The notes below the pieces were generated by a model that had not been told where the DNA came from, ran no database searches, and saw nothing but the letters and a program-made list of their open reading frames with translations. A DNA stretch of 64,000 nt from VRUE01 sp963704545 (lineage in GTDB: Bacteria > Actinomycetota > Thermoleophilia > Solirubrobacterales > 70-9), in NCBI GenBank assembly GCA_963704545.1, contig OY969915.1:2170001-2234000 (forward strand), written 5' to 3'. Position numbers and translations under genes: made by a program. Below, piece after piece: positions 63,533 to 64,000 of the stretch (its first letter is position 1; the number at the start of each line of letters is the position of its first letter).

Positions 63533-64000
63533 TGCTGCACCCTTCCCTTCTTCGGCTTCTTGTTCGGAATGACGACCTGTGCCGAGCGTGCCATCCCGAT
63601 CATCTGATCGTTGGTCAGCACCCGCAGCAGGCTGTTCGAGACCCAGTAGGTGTTATCCCCCCGGTGCCAGGCGATCAATTTGATCCTGTCGCCGTCGAGG
63701 AAGATCTCATAGTCGCGGCCGCGGATCTCCTGCTCGATGCTCGGGCCGCCGAGGATCGGGGGGTCGCTCCAGCCCTGTATCCCCTGCATGCCGAAGTAAT
63801 GGGTGCCGTCGGGCAAGTCCAGGGTGATCACCATCCGGTAGGCGCCGTGGCGGTTGCCGTCGGTGTCCTTGAAGTGGTAGACGCGCGGGTCCTGGATGTG
63901 CAGGTAGGGGTCGCTTTCCTCGTAGGCGGCTCCGGGAGGCAGGCGGCTCGGGTAGAAGACCGGGAAGCCGTGGTTGACCTTGCGGGCCACGACCTTCGCC
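63529..64000 (-). CDS. C-terminal part of a LytR-CpsA-Psr-type envelope protein (5' end outside window)
   Basis: At least 157 residues, open to base 64000, so the start lies beyond the window; an internal GTG is at 63990. NHGFPVFYPSRLPPGAAYEE, GAYRMVITLDLPDGTHYFGM, GRDYEIFLDGDRIKLIAWHR and YWVSNSLLRVLTNDQMIGMA resemble the extra C-terminal domain of LCP family proteins in Thermoleophilia as I recall it. LCP enzymes attach polymers to the cell wall, matching the sugar-nucleotide neighbours. The catalytic LCP domain itself is not visible here. Confidence 0.55.
   Translation of the reverse strand, partial: AKVVARKVNHGFPVFYPSRLPPGAAYEESDPYLHIQDPRVYHFKDTDGNRHGAYRMVITLDLPDGTHYFGMQGIQGWSDPPILGGPSIEQEIRGRDYEIFLDGDRIKLIAWHRGDNTYWVSNSLLRVLTNDQMIGMARSAQVVIPNKKPKKGRVQQ

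Overview
The window is GC-rich, densely packed chromosomal DNA with short intergenic gaps and many GTG and TTG starts. Gene content points to a Gram-positive actinomycete. I infer the class Thermoleophilia (Solirubrobacterales or Gaiellales type) from the PHP-glycosyltransferase fusion, the LCP-type envelope protein tail, the UppP/PstSCAB/PhoU layout and the split of housekeeping genes, but no rRNA or marker phylogeny is available here.

Region 1 (1-16.5 kb) is a phosphate and polyphosphate island, nearly all on the minus strand: Pit transporter with its DUF47 partner, polyphosphate kinase, a PHP-GT4 fusion protein, two CHAD half-proteins, an exopolyphosphatase-type Ppx/GppA protein, PhoU, PstB, PstA, PstC, two PstS-like lipoproteins, a receiver-less winged-helix protein, an OmpR-type response regulator and UppP. 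Direct repeats with 11-base spacing that look like PHO boxes lie upstream of pstS and of the PHP-GT4/ppk/pit unit. No histidine kinase is present.

Region 2 (16.5-30 kb) holds a small membrane protein, an HD phosphohydrolase and a secreted Rpf-like protein. Then comes a 4.45-kb mobile element (18265-22714) with IS1595-type transposase, terminal inverted repeats, a 15-base flanking direct repeat and cargo genes (HNH-like, ArsR-like HTH, P63C). It is followed by purU, a cytochrome P450, an ABC-F ATPase, an OsmC protein, a metallo-beta-lactamase fold protein, two tiny membrane proteins, a DUF1697 protein and a peroxiredoxin.

Region 3 (30-41 kb) carries a free-standing LAGLIDADG protein, about 0.9 kb of non-coding DNA, and an ssrA (tmRNA) gene on the minus strand (31987-32345) whose tag reads ADHEFALAA. 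Its partners smpB and an RNase R-type nuclease lie about 3 kb away. A disulfide oxidoreductase, a long coiled-coil/HhH protein, an S41 peptidase and ftsEX complete the region.

Region 4 (41-52.4 kb) has a three-gene tyrosinase cluster, transketolase, nadA, fpg, nadC, an ECF-like sigma factor with ogt, an acidic secreted protein, prfB with a classical +1 programmed frameshift, a methyltransferase and an NTF2-like protein. Region 5 (52.4-64 kb) has secA, hpf, comF, ahcY, a PAP2-type membrane enzyme and a sugar-nucleotide/envelope cluster (two NDP-sugar pyrophosphorylases, PGI/PMI, UDP-glucose dehydrogenase, LCP-type tail).

The most unusual signal is a set of long, nearly perfect hairpins at gene ends that fall into at least four families by internal sequence. 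Within two families the stems differ between copies but stay paired, while a bulge or loop is conserved. Several begin at or within a few bases of a stop codon, one interrupts a coding sequence in frame, and two lie inside or beside the tail of a membrane-protein gene.
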